Shown here: positions 1 through 11,700 of the stretch, piece after piece
Numbering within the stretch: the stretch's first letter is position 1
How the letters are laid out: every line of letters begins with the position of its first letter
NCBI RefSeq assembly: GCF_029227915.1
Contig: NC_079879.1
Location: 11,968,001 to 12,032,000 of the forward strand
DNA from: Hydractinia symbiolongicarpus
Lineage: Eukaryota; Cnidaria; Hydrozoa; Anthoathecata; Hydractiniidae
Reading direction: 5' to 3'
DNA length: 64,000 bases
Program-made: the position numbers and the translations under genes
The notes under the pieces: generated by a model
Told to the model about the DNA's origin: nothing
Databases searched by the model: none
Seen by the model: the letters and a program-made list of their open reading frames with translations, nothing else

Positions 1-59
1 AATTATCAGCAAGGGCGAACTTAGTACGACGATGATGACTGTACTACCAGGCTTTTACT
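1..59. other. Right end of a non-satellite inserted segment (cut by window edge)
   Basis: These 59 bases match 2208-2266 at the same length with about five differences, then join satellite sequence (CATAAGAACGCTCAAC) at the same position as the full copy does. The window therefore starts inside another copy of the segment described at 1892-2265. The following satellite also shares private variants with the sequence after 2266 (for example GATTTGAATTTTCA). Insert and flank thus look like parts of one older amplified unit, not two independent insertions. Confidence 0.8.
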
Positions 60-1489
60 CATAAGAACGCTCAACATACCAAGATACTTCAGCAAACGTT
101 CTTGACTTTATTGATTTGAATTTTCACAATGTTCTTAAATTGTTTTTAACTTTTTCCTTATTTTGCAAATTTTGAACTTTAGAGGAGAATTTCAGTGCAA
201 CGATAAAAGAAGCTACAACCTTCTCTGAAAACACGGGTATGCTTAGTAAAGACGTACTTTTCAAAACCTGGCCTGTCAAACGCTTGCGCAATGCAAGTTT
301 TCCGATGAAAAACTGCAACGGGAGCTTGTGTGGACCGAGAAACCTGAGTGTACGATGTCCCTGCAGTCCCGCTGCGATCATAATGATACTCAGTGCTTCC
401 CAGTATTGACAAGGCCTTTAATCTTCTCAACATGATCTTAACTTTCGGAGTCTAATTCCAAATGTATGTATGGAGTGGTTCCTCGGGATTCTTCATGTCA
501 CCTCTCATGGTGAAAAAAACTCATTCTTTTAGCTAAATATTCCCGAACCCCAACCGAATCGAAAAATTTCGAAATTGACGAATACCGTAGAGATGATGCA
601 TACTTTTAACTCAGGGACCTAAAAATAGTGTGAGTTTCTTTATCTGTAACGTGTTCAACATTGCGTACAGAGGCCATAATGTGCGTGTTTTTATTGCTTA
701 TGGTGTTGATTCATTTGCTCGTGCTGCGCATGTGCGAGAATTACTGTCACAAGAACGCTTAGCATGCCAAAATACCTCAGCAAACGTTGGTAACTTTCCC
801 GATTTGAAATTTTAAAATGTTCACAAGTTGGTTAAAACTTTATTCCTATTTTGCCAGTTTTGAACTTTAAAGGAGAAATTCAGTGCAACGCTAAAAGAAG
901 CAGAAATCTTTGACCATCCTTGAGACTGCTGCAGAAGCAAGGTAAAACTTGTAAGCAGTAACCTTCTCTAGGAACACGGGTATGCTTAGGAAAGACGTAC
1001 TTTTTAAGACCTGCCCAGTGTGAGCAATGCCGAATCCAAGATTTCCGATGGAAAACTGCAACGGGTGTTTGTCTCGACTGAGAAAACTGAGTCTACGATG
1101 TCCGCGCAGTCCCGACGCATTTATAATGATACTCAGTGCTTCCCAGTATTGACAAGGCCTTTAATCTTCTCAACATGATCTTAACTTTCGGAGTCTAGTT
1201 TCAAATGTACGTATGGAGTGGTTCCTCGGGATTCTGCATGACACCTATCATGGTGAAAAAAACTCATTCTTTTAGGTAAATATTCCCGAACCCCAACCGA
1301 ATCGAAAAATTTCAAAATTGACGAATACCGTAGAGATGATGCATAATTTTAACTCAGGGACGTAGAAATAGTGTGAGTTTCTTTATCTGTTACGTGTTCA
1401 ACATTGCGTACAGGGGCCATAATGTGCGTGTTTTTATTGCTTATGGTGTTTATTCATTTGCTCGTGCTGCGCATGTGCGAGAATTACTG
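60..1489 (-). repeat. Satellite monomers in inverted orientation
   Basis: The satellite reads as the reverse complement of the rest of the window. Anchors appear as AACATGATC, ending at 436 and 1180 (744 bp apart). The conserved blocks occur in reverse order: CATAAGAACGC, then the AT core, GTACGATGTCC, CCCAGTATTGACAAGGCC and TTTCACATTTTT-type tracts. A 61-codon frame at 630-815 is the same recurring minus-frame ORF seen in plus-oriented monomers, so it is repeat sequence and not a gene. No other feature seen. Confidence 0.93.
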
Positions 1490-2082
1490 AACACCTCGAT
1501 GACACAGATAAACTGGGGAAGCGCTCAGAAATTAAAACTGGAATGACCGTGGTTACAAAATCGCTTCAGTGTAATCAAAATAAAAGTAGGACTGTTCGGA
1601 TTCTATCTACCTTGAGGAGATATCTCGGGTGAAAAAAAGATGATCATCAAACAAACAATCCGTAAAGAGATACTGGAGTTCTACTTCCCGAACCCCAACC
1701 GAATCGAAAAATTTCAAAATTGACGAATACCGTAGAGATGATGCATAATTTTAACTCAGGGACGTAGAAATAGTGTGAGTTTCTTTATCTGTTACGTGTT
1801 CAACATTGCGTACAGGGGCCATAATGTGCGTGTTTTTATTGCTTATGGTGTTTATTCATTTGCTCGTGCTGCGCATGTGCGAGAATTACTGAACACCTCG
1901 ATGACACAGATAAACTGGGGAAGCGCTCAGAAATTAAAACTGGAATGACCGTGGTTACAAAATCGCTTCAGTGTAATCAAAATAAAAGTAGGACTGTTCG
2001 GATTCTATCTACCTTGAGGAGACATCTCGGGTGAAAAAAAGATGATCATCAAACAAACAATCCGTAAAGAGATACTGGAGTT
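1283..2082. repeat. 402-bp chimeric tandem duplication (satellite plus insert)
   Basis: Bases 1283-1680 recur at 1685-2082. Each copy has about 207 bp of inverted satellite (from TTCCCGAACCCCAACCGAA to GAGAATTACTG) followed by about 191 bp of the non-satellite segment. The only difference I noticed is GAGATATCTC near 1617-1626 versus GAGACATCTC one period later. A 4-base filler, CTAC, sits at the junction 1681-1684. The arithmetic supports this: the anchor spacing across the region, 1519 bp, equals about 743 + 402 + 374. The duplication arose after the insert entered the satellite and looks recent. Confidence 0.9.
1490..1680. other. Truncated copy of the non-satellite segment
   Basis: It starts with AACACCTCGATGACACAG directly after satellite GAGAATTACTG. 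It stops after GATACTGGAGTT, where satellite resumes at TTCCCGAACC beyond the filler CTAC. It equals the first 191 bases of the full segment at 1892-2265 and is a by-product of the 402-bp duplication. It contains no long reading frame. Confidence 0.88.
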
Positions 2083-2265
2083 ACTTCTTGCTGCTCGACA
2101 ATGATGACTATACAGAGATTTTTAGGCAACAAATCCGTTAATTCAACAATTCTATCAATGCACTCTTGCCTGCATAGCTTCTTAGTATTTGCTTAAGATT
2201 GCACCTGAATTATCAGCAAGCACGAACTTAGTACGACAAAGATGACTGTACTACAAGGCTTTTAC
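1892..2265. other. 374-bp non-satellite segment embedded in a monomer
   Basis: This is the only sequence here that does not resemble the satellite. The host monomer is split between GAATTACTG and TCATAAGAACGC. Empty sites elsewhere read GAATTACTGTCATAAG, so the segment separates G from T with no base lost. TTACT on the left and TTTACT on the right could instead be a short target duplication. I see no terminal inverted repeats, poly(A) tail, tRNA-like A/B boxes or Helitron ends. An internal 18-base motif occurs twice with about 16 matches (CGACAATGATGACTATAC at 2096 and CGACAAAGATGACTGTAC at 2234). The longest notable frame is about 20 codons (ATGATCATC near 2041). It could be a non-autonomous element fragment or sequence from an array edge; it is not identified. 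Confidence 0.8.
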
Positions 2266-2760
2266 TCATAAGAACGCTCAACATACCAAGACACTTCAGC
2301 AAACGTTATTGACTTTCCTGATTTGAATTTTCAAAATGTTCTTAAATTGTTTTTAACTTTCTCCTTATTTTGCAAATTTTGAACTTTAGAGTAGAATTTT
2401 AGTGCAACGATAAAAGAAGCAGAAATCATTGACCATCCTTGAGACTGCTGCTGAAGCAAGGTAAAACTTGTAAGCAGTAACATTCTCTAGGAACACGGGT
2501 ATGCTTAGGAAAGACGTACTTTATAAGGCCTGCCCTGTGTGAGGAATGCCTAATCCAAGATTTCCGATGGAAAGCTGCAACGGGTGTTTGTCTGGACTGA
2601 GAAAACTGAGTGTACGATGTCCGCGCAGTCCCGACGCTTTCATAATGATACTCAGTGCTTCCCAGTATTGACAAGGCCTTAAATCATCTCAGCATGATCT
2701 TAACTTTCGGAGTCGAGTTCCAAATGTACGTATGGAGTGGTTCCTCGGGATTCTGCGTGA
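2266..2760 (-). repeat. Inverted satellite between insert and orientation switch
   Basis: Inverted-orientation satellite, with its anchor ending at 2699. It carries the same variants as the satellite after base 60. The 82-codon minus frame at 2426-2674 is a recurrent satellite frame, not a gene. Confidence 0.92.
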
Positions 2761-2802
2761 CACACACAATCCTGGAGAATTACTCCATACGAACATTTGG
2801 AA
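2718..2802. repeat. Head-to-head inversion junction, centre near 2760
   Basis: TTCCAAATG at 2718-2726 is the reverse complement of CATTTGGAA at 2794-2802, giving a symmetry centre at 2760. TATGGAG (2731-2737) similarly mirrors CTCCATA (2783-2789). The bases around the centre read GCGTGACACACACAATCC. On the left the monomer reads backwards, on the right forwards, and both are broken at the same GTGTCGCACAC/GTGTCACACAG site of the unit. The arms are imperfect (about 80% by eye near the centre), so this is a long imperfect palindrome. It could come from inversion within the array or from a fold-back event. Confidence 0.9.
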
Positions 2803-5280
2803 CTAGACGCCCAAAATTTAGATCATGCTGAGAAGATTTAAGGCCTTGTCAATACTGGGAGGCACTGCGTATCATTATCATCGCGTCGGGACTGCACGGA
2901 GATCGTAGACTCATGTTTCTCAGTCCAGACAAACACTCGTTGCAGTTTCCCATCGGAAAATTTAGATTGCCCCTTCCTCACACAGGCCATGTCTTAAATA
3001 GTACGTCTTCCCTAAGCATACCCGTGTTCCCAGAGAAGGTTACTGCTTACAAGATTTGATCAAGCTGAGAAGATTTACAGCTTTGTCAATACTGGGAAGC
3101 ACTGCGTATCATTATCATTGCGACGGGACTGCACGGACATCGTAGACTCAGGTTTCTCAGTCCAGACAAACACCCGTTGCAGTTTTCCATCGGAAAGTTT
3201 AGATTGCGCATTTCTCACACAGGCCAGGTCTTAAAACGTACGTCTTCCCTAAGCATACACGTCTTCCCAGAGAAGGTTACAGCTTACAAGACTTAGCTTT
3301 CTTCTGCAGCAGTCCAATGGATGGTAAAAGATTTTTGTTTCTTTTAGCGTTGCACGGAATTTCTTCTCTAAAGTTCAAAACTGGCAAAATAGGAATAAAG
3401 TTTTAAACAATTTGAGAACATTTTGAAATTTCAAATCGGGAAAGTTAAGAACGCTTCCTGAATTATTTTGACATGCTGGGCGTTCTTATGACAATAATTC
3501 TCGCACATGCGCAGCACGAGCAAATGAATCAACACCATAAGTAATAAAAACACGCGCATTATGGCCTCTGTACGCAATGTTGGACAGGTTAAAGATAGGA
3601 AAACTCACATTCTTCTAGGTCCCTGAGTTTAAGGCATGTATCATCTCCGCGGTATTCGTCAATTTCGATATTTTTCGATTCGGTTGCGGGACTGATAAAT
3701 TTAGCTAAAAGAATAATTTTTTTTCTCCATGTGAGGTTTCGCACACAATCCCGACGAATTACTCCATACGAACATTTGGAACTAGACGCCCAAATTTAGA
3801 TCATGCTGAGAAGATTTAAGGCGTTGTCAATACTGGGAAGCACTGAGTATCATTATCATCGCGTCGGAACTGCACGGAGATCGTAGACTCAGGTTTCTCA
3901 GTCGAGACAAACCCTTGTTGCAGTTTCCCATCGGAAAACTTAGATTGCGTCTTCCTCACACAGGCCAGGTCTTAAAAAGTACGTCTTCCCTAAGCATACC
4001 CGTGTTCCCAGAGAAGGTTACAGCTTACAAAACTTACCTTTCTTCTGCAGCAGTCCCACGGATGGTCAAAGATTTCTGCTTTTTTTAGCGTTGCACTGAA
4101 TTTCTCCTTTAATGTTCAAAACTGGAAAAATAGGTATAAAGTTTTAAACAATTTGAGAACATTTTGAAATTTCAAATCGGGAAAGTTAAGAACGCTTCCT
4201 GAATTATTTTGACATGCTGGGCGTTCTTATGACAATAATTCTCGCACATGCGCAGCACGAGCAAATGAATCAACACCATAAGTAATAAAAACACGCGCAT
4301 TATGGCCTCTGTACGCAATGTTGGACAGGTTAAAGATAGGAAAACTCACATTCTTCTAGGTCCCTGAGTTTAAGGCATGTATCATCTCCGCGGTATTCGT
4401 CAATTTCGATATTTTTCGATTCGGTTGGGGGACTGATAAATTTAGCTAAAAGAATAATTTTTTTTCTCCATGTGAGGTTTCGCACACAATCCCGACGAAT
4501 TACTCCATACGAACATTTGGAACTAGACGCCCAAATTTAGATCATGCTGAGAAGATTTAAGGCGTTGTCAATACTGGGAAGCACTGAGTATCATTATCAT
4601 CGCGTCGGAACTGCACGGAGATCGTAGACTCAGGTTTCTCAGTCGAGACAAACCCTTGTTGCAGTTTCCCATCGGAAAACTTAGATTGCGTCTTCCTCAC
4701 ACAGGCCAGGTCTTAAAAAGTACGTCTTCCCTAAGCATACCCGTGTTCCCAGAGAAGGTTACAGCTTACAAAACTTACCTTTCTTCTGCAGCAGTCCCAC
4801 GGATGGTCAAAGATTTCTGCTTTTTTTAGCGTTGCACTGAATTTCTCCTTTAATGTTCAAAACTGGCAAAATAGGTATAAAGTTTTAAACAATTTGAGAA
4901 CATTTTGAAATTTCAAATCGGGAAAGTTAAGAACGCTTCCTGAATTATTTTGACATGCTGGGCGTTCTTATGACAATAATTCTCGCACATGCGCAGCACG
5001 AGCAAATGAATCAACACCATAAGTAATAAAAACACGCGCATTATGGCCTCTGTACGCAATGTTGGACAGGTTAAAGATAGGAAAACTCACATTCTTCTAG
5101 GTCCCTGAGTTTAAGGCATGTATCATCTCCGCGGTATTCGTCAATTTCGATATTTTTCGATTCGGTTGGGGGACGGACAAATTTAGCTAAAAGAATAATT
5201 TTTTTTCTCCATGTGAGGTTTCGCACACAATCCCGACGAATTACTCCATACGAACATTTGGAACTAGACGCCCAAATTTA
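2761..5280 (+). repeat. Plus-oriented monomers with two near-identical neighbours
   Basis: Anchors lie at 2821, 3057, 3799 and 4540. The 2821-3056 unit is a short 236-bp unit. From about 3410 to 4890 two successive 741-bp stretches are nearly identical and share the rare GAACGCTTCCTGAATT and CATGCTGGGCG. Differences noticed include TTGCGGGACTG versus TTGGGGGACTG (near 3690 and 4430) and TGGAAAAATAGG versus TGGCAAAATAGG (near 4124 and 4865). This is a recent single-monomer duplication. No genes. Confidence 0.9.
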
Positions 5281-5516
5281 GATCATGCTGAGAAGATTTA
5301 AGGCATTGTCAATACTGGGAAGCACTGAGTATCATTATCATCGCGTCGGAACTGCACGGAGATCGTAGACTCAGGTTTCTCAGTCCAGACAAACCCTTGT
5401 TGCAGTTTCCCATCGGAAAACATAGATTGCGTCTTCCTCACAAGGCCAGGTCTTAAAAAGTACGTCTTCCATAAGCATACCCGTGTTCCCAGAGAAGGTT
5501 ACAGCTTACAAGCTTT
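5281..5516 (+). repeat. 236-bp short satellite unit
   Basis: This unit keeps only the first third of the monomer, from the anchor to GGTTACAGCTTACA. It then joins directly to a new anchor, GATCAAGCTGAGAAG. The junction reads AGCTTTGATCAAGCT (5511-5525), a near-palindrome broken by one extra T. The same junction ends the short units at 6998-7234, 19107-19342 and 55341-55577, and a variant ends 2821-3056. Confidence 0.9.
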
Positions 5517-6997
5517 GATCAAGCTGAGAAGATTTACAGCTTTGTCAATACTGGGAAGCACTGCGCATCATTATCATTGCAACGGGACTGCACGGACATT
5601 GTAGACTCAGGTTTCTCAGTCCAGACAAACACCCGTTGCAGTTTTCCATCGGAAAGCTTGGATGCCCCATTTCTCACACAGGCCAGGTCTAAAGAAGTAC
5701 GTCTTTCCTAAGCATACACGTCTTCCCAGAGAAGGTTACAGCTTACAAGACTTACCTTTCTTCTGCAGCAGTCCAATGTATGGTAAAAGATTTCTGCTTT
5801 TTTTAGCGTTGCACTGAATTTCTCCTCTAAAGTTCAAAACTGGCAAAATAGGAATAAAATTTAAAAAATTTGAGAACATTTTGAAATTTCGAATCGGGAA
5901 AGTTGAGAACGTTTGCTGAAGTACTTTGGCATGCTAAGCGTTCTTATGACAGTAATTCTTGCACATGCGCAGCACGAGCAAATGAATCAACACCATAAGC
6001 AATAAAAACACGCGCATTATGGCCTTCGTACGTAATGTTGAACAGTTAACAGAATAAAAAACTCACACTATTTCTACGTCCTTGAGTTAAATGTATGTAT
6101 CATCTCTACGGTGTTCGTCAATTTCGAAATTTTTCGGTTCGGTTGCGGGTCGGGAATTTTAGCTAAAGGAATGAATTTTTTTCTCCATGTGAGGTGTCGC
6201 ACACAATCCTCAAGAAATACTGCATACGAACATTTGGAACTAGACGCCCAAAATTTAGATCATGCTGAGAAGATTTAAGGCCTTGGCAATACTGGGAAGC
6301 ACTGCGTATCATTATCATCACGTCGGGACTGCACCGAGATCGTAGACTCAAGTTTCCCAGTCCAGACAATCACTCGTTGCAGATTTCCATCGGAAAAATT
6401 GGATGGCGCCTTCCTCACACAGGCCAGGTTTTAAAAAGTACGTCTTCCCTAAGCATACACGTCTTCCCAGAGAAGGTTACAGCTTACAAGACTTACCTTT
6501 CTTCTGCAGCAGTCCAATGTATGGTAAAAGATTTTTGCTTCTTTTAGCGTTGCACTGAATTTCTCCTCTAAAGTACAAAACTGGCAAAATAGGAATAAAG
6601 TTTTAAACAATTTGAGAAGATTTTGAAATTTCAAATCGGGAAAGTTCGAACGTTTGCTGAAGTACTTTGACATGCTAAGCGTTCTTATGACAGTAATTCT
6701 TGCACATGCGCAGCACGTGCAAATGAATAAACACCATAAGCAATAAAAACACGCGCATTATGGCCTCTGTACGTAATGTTGAACAGTTAACAGAATAACA
6801 AACTCACACTATTTCTACGTCCTTGAGTTAAATGTATGTATCATCTCTACGGTATTCGTCATTTTCGAAATTTTTCGGTTCGGTTGCGGGTCGGGAAATT
6901 TAGCTAAGAGAATAATTTTTTTTCTCCATGTGAGGTTTCGCACACAATCCCGACGAATTACTCAATACGAACATTTGGAACTAGACGCCCAAATTTA
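5517..6997 (+). repeat. Two full monomers of the GTACGTAATGTTGAACAG type
   Basis: Anchors at 5517 (CAAGCTGAG variant) and 6258, 741 and 740 bp long. They carry GTACGTAATGTTGAACAG and ATTTTTCGGTTCGGTTGCGGG in place of the commoner GTACGCAATGTTGGACAG and TCGATTCGGTTGGGGG. The block 5120-6890 recurs at 18946-20716 at an offset of about 13.83 kb. Confidence 0.9.
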
Positions 6998-7234
6998 GAT
7001 CATGCTGAGAAGATTTAAGGCATTGTCAATACTGGGAAGTACTGAGTATCATTATCATCGCGTCGGAACTGCACGGAGATCGTAGACTCAGGTTTCTCAG
7101 TCCAGACAAACCCTTGTTGCAGTTTCCCATCGGAAAACTTAGATTGCGTCTTCCTCACACAGGCCAGGTCTTAAAAAGTACGTTTTCCCTAAGCATACCC
7201 GTGTTCCCAGAGAAGGTTACATCTTACAAGCTTT
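6998..7234 (+). repeat. 237-bp short satellite unit
   Basis: Same structure as 5281-5516: the first third of a monomer joined to GATCAAGCTGAG at 7235. Together 6998-7975 forms a 978-bp short-plus-full composite that is missing from the otherwise parallel block at 18.9-21.1 kb. Confidence 0.9.
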
Positions 7235-8717
7235 GATCAAGCTGAGAAGATTAACAGCTTTGTCAATACTGGGAAGCACTGCGTATCATTATCATTGCAA
7301 CGGGACTGCACGGACATCGTAGACTCAGGTTTCTCAGTCCAGACAAACACCCGTTGCAGTTTTCCATCGGAAAGCTTGGATGCCCCATTTCTCACACAGG
7401 CCAGGTCTAAAGAAGTACGTCTTTCCTAAGCATACACGTTTTCCCAGAGAAGGTTACAGCTTACAAGACTTACCTTTCTTCTGCAGCTGTCCAATGTATG
7501 GTAAAAGGTTTTTGCTTCTTTTAGCGTTGCACTGAATTTCTCCTCTAAAGTTCAAAACTGGCAAAATAGGAATAAAGTTTTAAACGATATGAGAACATTT
7601 TAAAACTTCAAATCGGGAAAGTTAACAACGTGTGCTGAGGTATTTTGGCATGCTAAGCGTTCTTATGACAGTAATTCTCGCACATACGCAGCACGAGCAA
7701 ATGAATAAACACCATAAGCAATAAAAACACGCGCATTATGGCCTCTGTACGTAATGTTGAACAGTTAACAGAATAAAAAACTCACACTATTTCTACGTCC
7801 TTCAGTTAAATGTATGTATCATCTCTACGGTATTCGTCAATTTCGAAATTTTTCGGTTCGGTTGCGGGTCGGGAAATTTAGCTAAAAGAATGATTTTTTT
7901 TTCCATCTGAGGTGTCGCACACAATCCCGAGCAATTACTCCATACGAACATTTGGAACTAGACGACCAAAATTTAGATCATGCTGAGAAGATTTAAGGCC
8001 TTGTCAATACTGGGAAGCACTGAGTATCATAATCATCGCGTCGGAACTGCACGGAGATCATAGACTCAGGTTTCTCAGTCCAGACAAACACTCGTTGCAG
8101 TTTCCCATCGGAAAACTTAGATTGCCCCTTCCTCATACAGGCCAGGTCTTAAATAGTACGTCTTTCCGAAGCATACCCGTGTTCCAAGAAAAGTTACAGC
8201 TTACAAAACTTACCTTTCTTCTGCAGCAGTCCCACGGATGGTTAAAGATTTCTGCTTTTTTCAGCGTTGCACTGAATTTCTCCTTTAATGTTCAAAGCTA
8301 GCAAACTAGGTAAAAAATTTAAACAATTTGAGAACATTTTGAAATTTCAAATCGGGAAAGTTAAGAACGTTTGCCGAATTAATTTGACATGCTGAGCGTT
8401 CTTATGACAATAATTCTCGCACATGCGCAGCACGAGCAAATGAATCAACACCATAAGCAATAAAAACACGCGCATTATGGCCTCTGTACGCAATGTGGAA
8501 CAGGTTACAGATAAAGAAAGTCACACATTTTTTCTAGGTGCCTGAGTTTAAAGTATGTATCATTTCTACGGTATTCGTCAGTTTCGAAGTCTTTGGATTC
8601 AGTCGGGGGTCGGGAACATTAGCTAAAAGAAAGAATGTTTTTCTCCATGTGTGGTGTCACACAGAATCCTGAGGAACCACTCCAAAAAAACATTTGGAAG
8701 TAGACGCCCAAAATTTA
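7235..8717 (+). repeat. Two full monomers
   Basis: Anchors at 7235 and 7976. The 7976 monomer has GACGACCAAAATTTAG just before its anchor, a variant shared with 20827. This supports common descent of about 7870-8290 and 20720-21140. No gene. Confidence 0.88.
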
Positions 8718-11700
8718 GATCATGCTGAGAAGATTTATAGCCTTGTCAATACTGGGAAGCAACGAGTATTATTATGATCGTGTCGGAACCTCGCAGACAT
8801 CGTAGATTCCGGATTCTCAGTCCAGACAAACACCCGTTGCAGTTTTCCATCGGAAAGCTTTGATTGCCCATTTCTCACACAGGCCAGGTCTAAAGAAGTA
8901 CGTCTTCCCTAAGCATACCCGTGTTCTCAGAGAAGGTTACAGCTTACAAGACTTACCCTTCTTCTGCAGCAGTCCAATGGATGGTGAAAGATTTTTGATT
9001 CTTTTAGCATTGCACTGAATTTCTCCTTTAAAGTTCAAAACTGGCTGAATAGCAATAAAGTTTTAAACAATTTGAGAACATTATAAAATTTCAAATCGTG
9101 AAAGTTAAGAACGTTTGCTGAAGAACTTTGGCATGCTAAGCGTTCTTATGACAGTAATTCTTGCACATGAACAGCACGAGCAAATGAATCAACACCATAA
9201 GTAATAAAAACACGCACATTATGGCCTCTGTACCTAATGTTGAACAGTTAACAGACAGAAATACTCACCTTATTTATACGTCCTTGAGGTTAATGTATGT
9301 ATCATCTCTACGGTATTCGTCAATTTCGAAATTTTTCGGTTCTGTTGCAGGTCGGGAAAACTTAGCTGAAAGAATGATTTTTTTTCTCCACGTCTGGTGT
9401 CACACAGAATCCCGAGGAACTACTCCATACGAACATTTGGAACTAGACGCTCAAAATTTGGATCATGCTGAGAAGATTTAAGGCCTTGTCAAAACTGGGA
9501 AGCACTGAGTATCATTATCATCGCATCGGGACCGCGCAGACATTGTAGATTCAGGTTTCTCATTGCACGCAAACACCTGTTGCAGTTTTCCTTCCGAAAG
9601 CTTGGATTGCGCTTTCCTCACACAGGCCAGGTCTAAAAAGGTACGTCTTCCCTAAGCATAGCCGTGTTCCCAGAGAAAGTTACAGCTTACAAGATTTACC
9701 TTCTTTCTGCAGCAGTCCCACGGATGGTCAAAGATTTCTGCTTTTTTCAGCGTTGCACTGAATTTCTCCTTTAATGTTCAAAACTGGCACAATAGGTATA
9801 AAGTTTTAAACAATTTGAGAACATTTTGAAATTTCAAATCGGGAAAGTTAAGAACGTTTGCTGAATTATTTTGACATGCTGAGCGTTCTTGTGACAATAA
9901 TTCTCGCACATGCGCAGCACGAGCAAAGGAATCAACACCATAAGCAATAAAAACACGCGCATTATGGCCTCTGTACGCAATGTGGAACAGGTTACAGATA
10001 AAGAAACTCACACATATTTTCTAGGTGCCTGAGTTTTAAGTATGTATCATTTCTACGGTATTCGTCAGTTTCGAAGTTTTGGGATTCGGTTGGGTCTCGG
10101 GAAAATTTAGCTAAAAGAAAGAATGTTTTTCTCCATGAGTAGTGTCACACAGAATCCTGAGAAACTACTCCATACGAACATTTGGAAGTAGACGCCCAAA
10201 ATTTAGATCATGCTGAGAAGATTTAAAGCCTTGTCAATACTAGGAAGCAACGAGTATTATTATGATCGCCTCGGGACTGCACGGAGATCGTTGACTCAGG
10301 TTTCTCAGTCCAGACAAGCACTCGTTGCAGTTTGCCATCGGAAAACTTGGATTGCGCCATCCTCACACAGGCCAGGTCTTAAAAAGTACGTCTTTCCGAA
10401 GCATACCCGTGTTCCCAAAGAAAGTTACAGCTTTCAAAATTTACCTTCCTTCTGCAGCAGTCCCACGGATGGTCAAAGATTTCTGCTTCCTTTAGTGTTG
10501 CACTGAATTTCTCCTTTAATGTTCAAAACTGGCAAAATAGGAAAAAAGTTTTAAACAATTTGAGAAAATTTTGAAATTTCAAATCGGCAAAGTTAAGAAC
10601 GTTTGGTGAAGTACTTTGGCATGCTAAGCGTTCTTATGACAGTAATTCTCGCACATGCACAGGACGAACAAATGAATTAACACCATAAGCAATAAAAACA
10701 CGCGCATTATGGCCTCTGTACGCAATGTTGGACAGGTTACAGATACAAAAAACTCACATTTTTCTAGGTCCCTGAGTTTAAGGTATGTATCATCTCCGCG
10801 GTATTCGTCAATTTCGATATTTTTCGATTCGGTTGGGGGTCGGGAATATTTACCTAAAAGAAAGAATGTTTTTCTCCATGTCTAGTGTCACACAGAATCC
10901 TGAGGAACTACTCCATACGAACATTTGGAAGTAGACGCCTAAAATTTAGATCATGCTGAGAAGATTTAAAGCCTTGTCAATACTAGGAAGCAACGAGTAT
11001 TATTATGATCGCGTCGGAACCTCGGAGACATCGTAGATTCAGGATTCTCAGTCCAGACAAACACTCGTTGCGGTTTTCCATCAGAAAGCTTGGATTGCGC
11101 ATTTCTCAGACAGGCCAGGTCTTAAAACGTACGTGTTCCCTAAACATACCCGTGTTCCCAGAGAAGGTTACAGCTTACAAGAATTACCTTGCTTCTGCAG
11201 CAGTCCCACAGATGGTAAAAGATTTCTGCTTTCTTTAGCGTTGCACTGAATTTCTCCTTTAATGTTCAAAACTGGCAAAATAGGAAAAAAGTTTTAAACA
11301 ATTTTAGTAAATTTTGAAATTTCAAATCGGCAAAGTTAAGAACGTTTGGTGAAGTACTTTGGCATGCTAAGCGTTCTTATGACAGTGATTCTCGCACATG
11401 CACAGGACGAACAAATGAATCAACACCGTAAGCAATCAAAACACGCGCATTATGGCCTCTGTACGCAATGTGGAACAGGTTACAGATAAAGAAACTCACA
11501 CATTTTTTCTAGGTGCTTGAGTTTAAAGTATGTATCATTTCTAAGGTATTCGTCAGTTTCGGATTTTTTTGATTCGGTTGGGGGTCGGGAAAATTTAGCT
11601 AAAAGAAAGAATATTTTTCTCCATGTGTGGTGTCACACAGAATCCTGAGGAACTACTCCATACAAACATTTGGAAGTAGACGCCCAAAATTTAGATCATG

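Noticed and set aside
630-815. 61-codon frame in the inverted block
   Set aside because: The same frame recurs on the minus strand of plus-oriented monomers (for example 9778-10011 and 25591-25824), so it is repeat sequence.
1892-2265. Known transposon or SINE in the inserted segment
   Set aside because: I saw no terminal inverted repeats, no tRNA-type promoter boxes, no A-rich tail and no transposase frame. TTACT at both ends is suggestive, but the clean GAATTACTG/TCATAAG split explains the site without a target duplication.
4120-4150. TATA box (GGTATAAAG) and AATAAA poly(A) signal in monomers
   Set aside because: TATAAA occurs only in some subfamilies, and AATAAA in GCAATAAAAACACG is expected in AT-rich DNA. 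Neither is tied to an open frame.
10210-10506. 98-codon plus-strand frame, the longest in the window
   Set aside because: It is a variant of a frame present in many monomers with differing ends, lies wholly inside the satellite unit, and shows no recognisable domain or start context.
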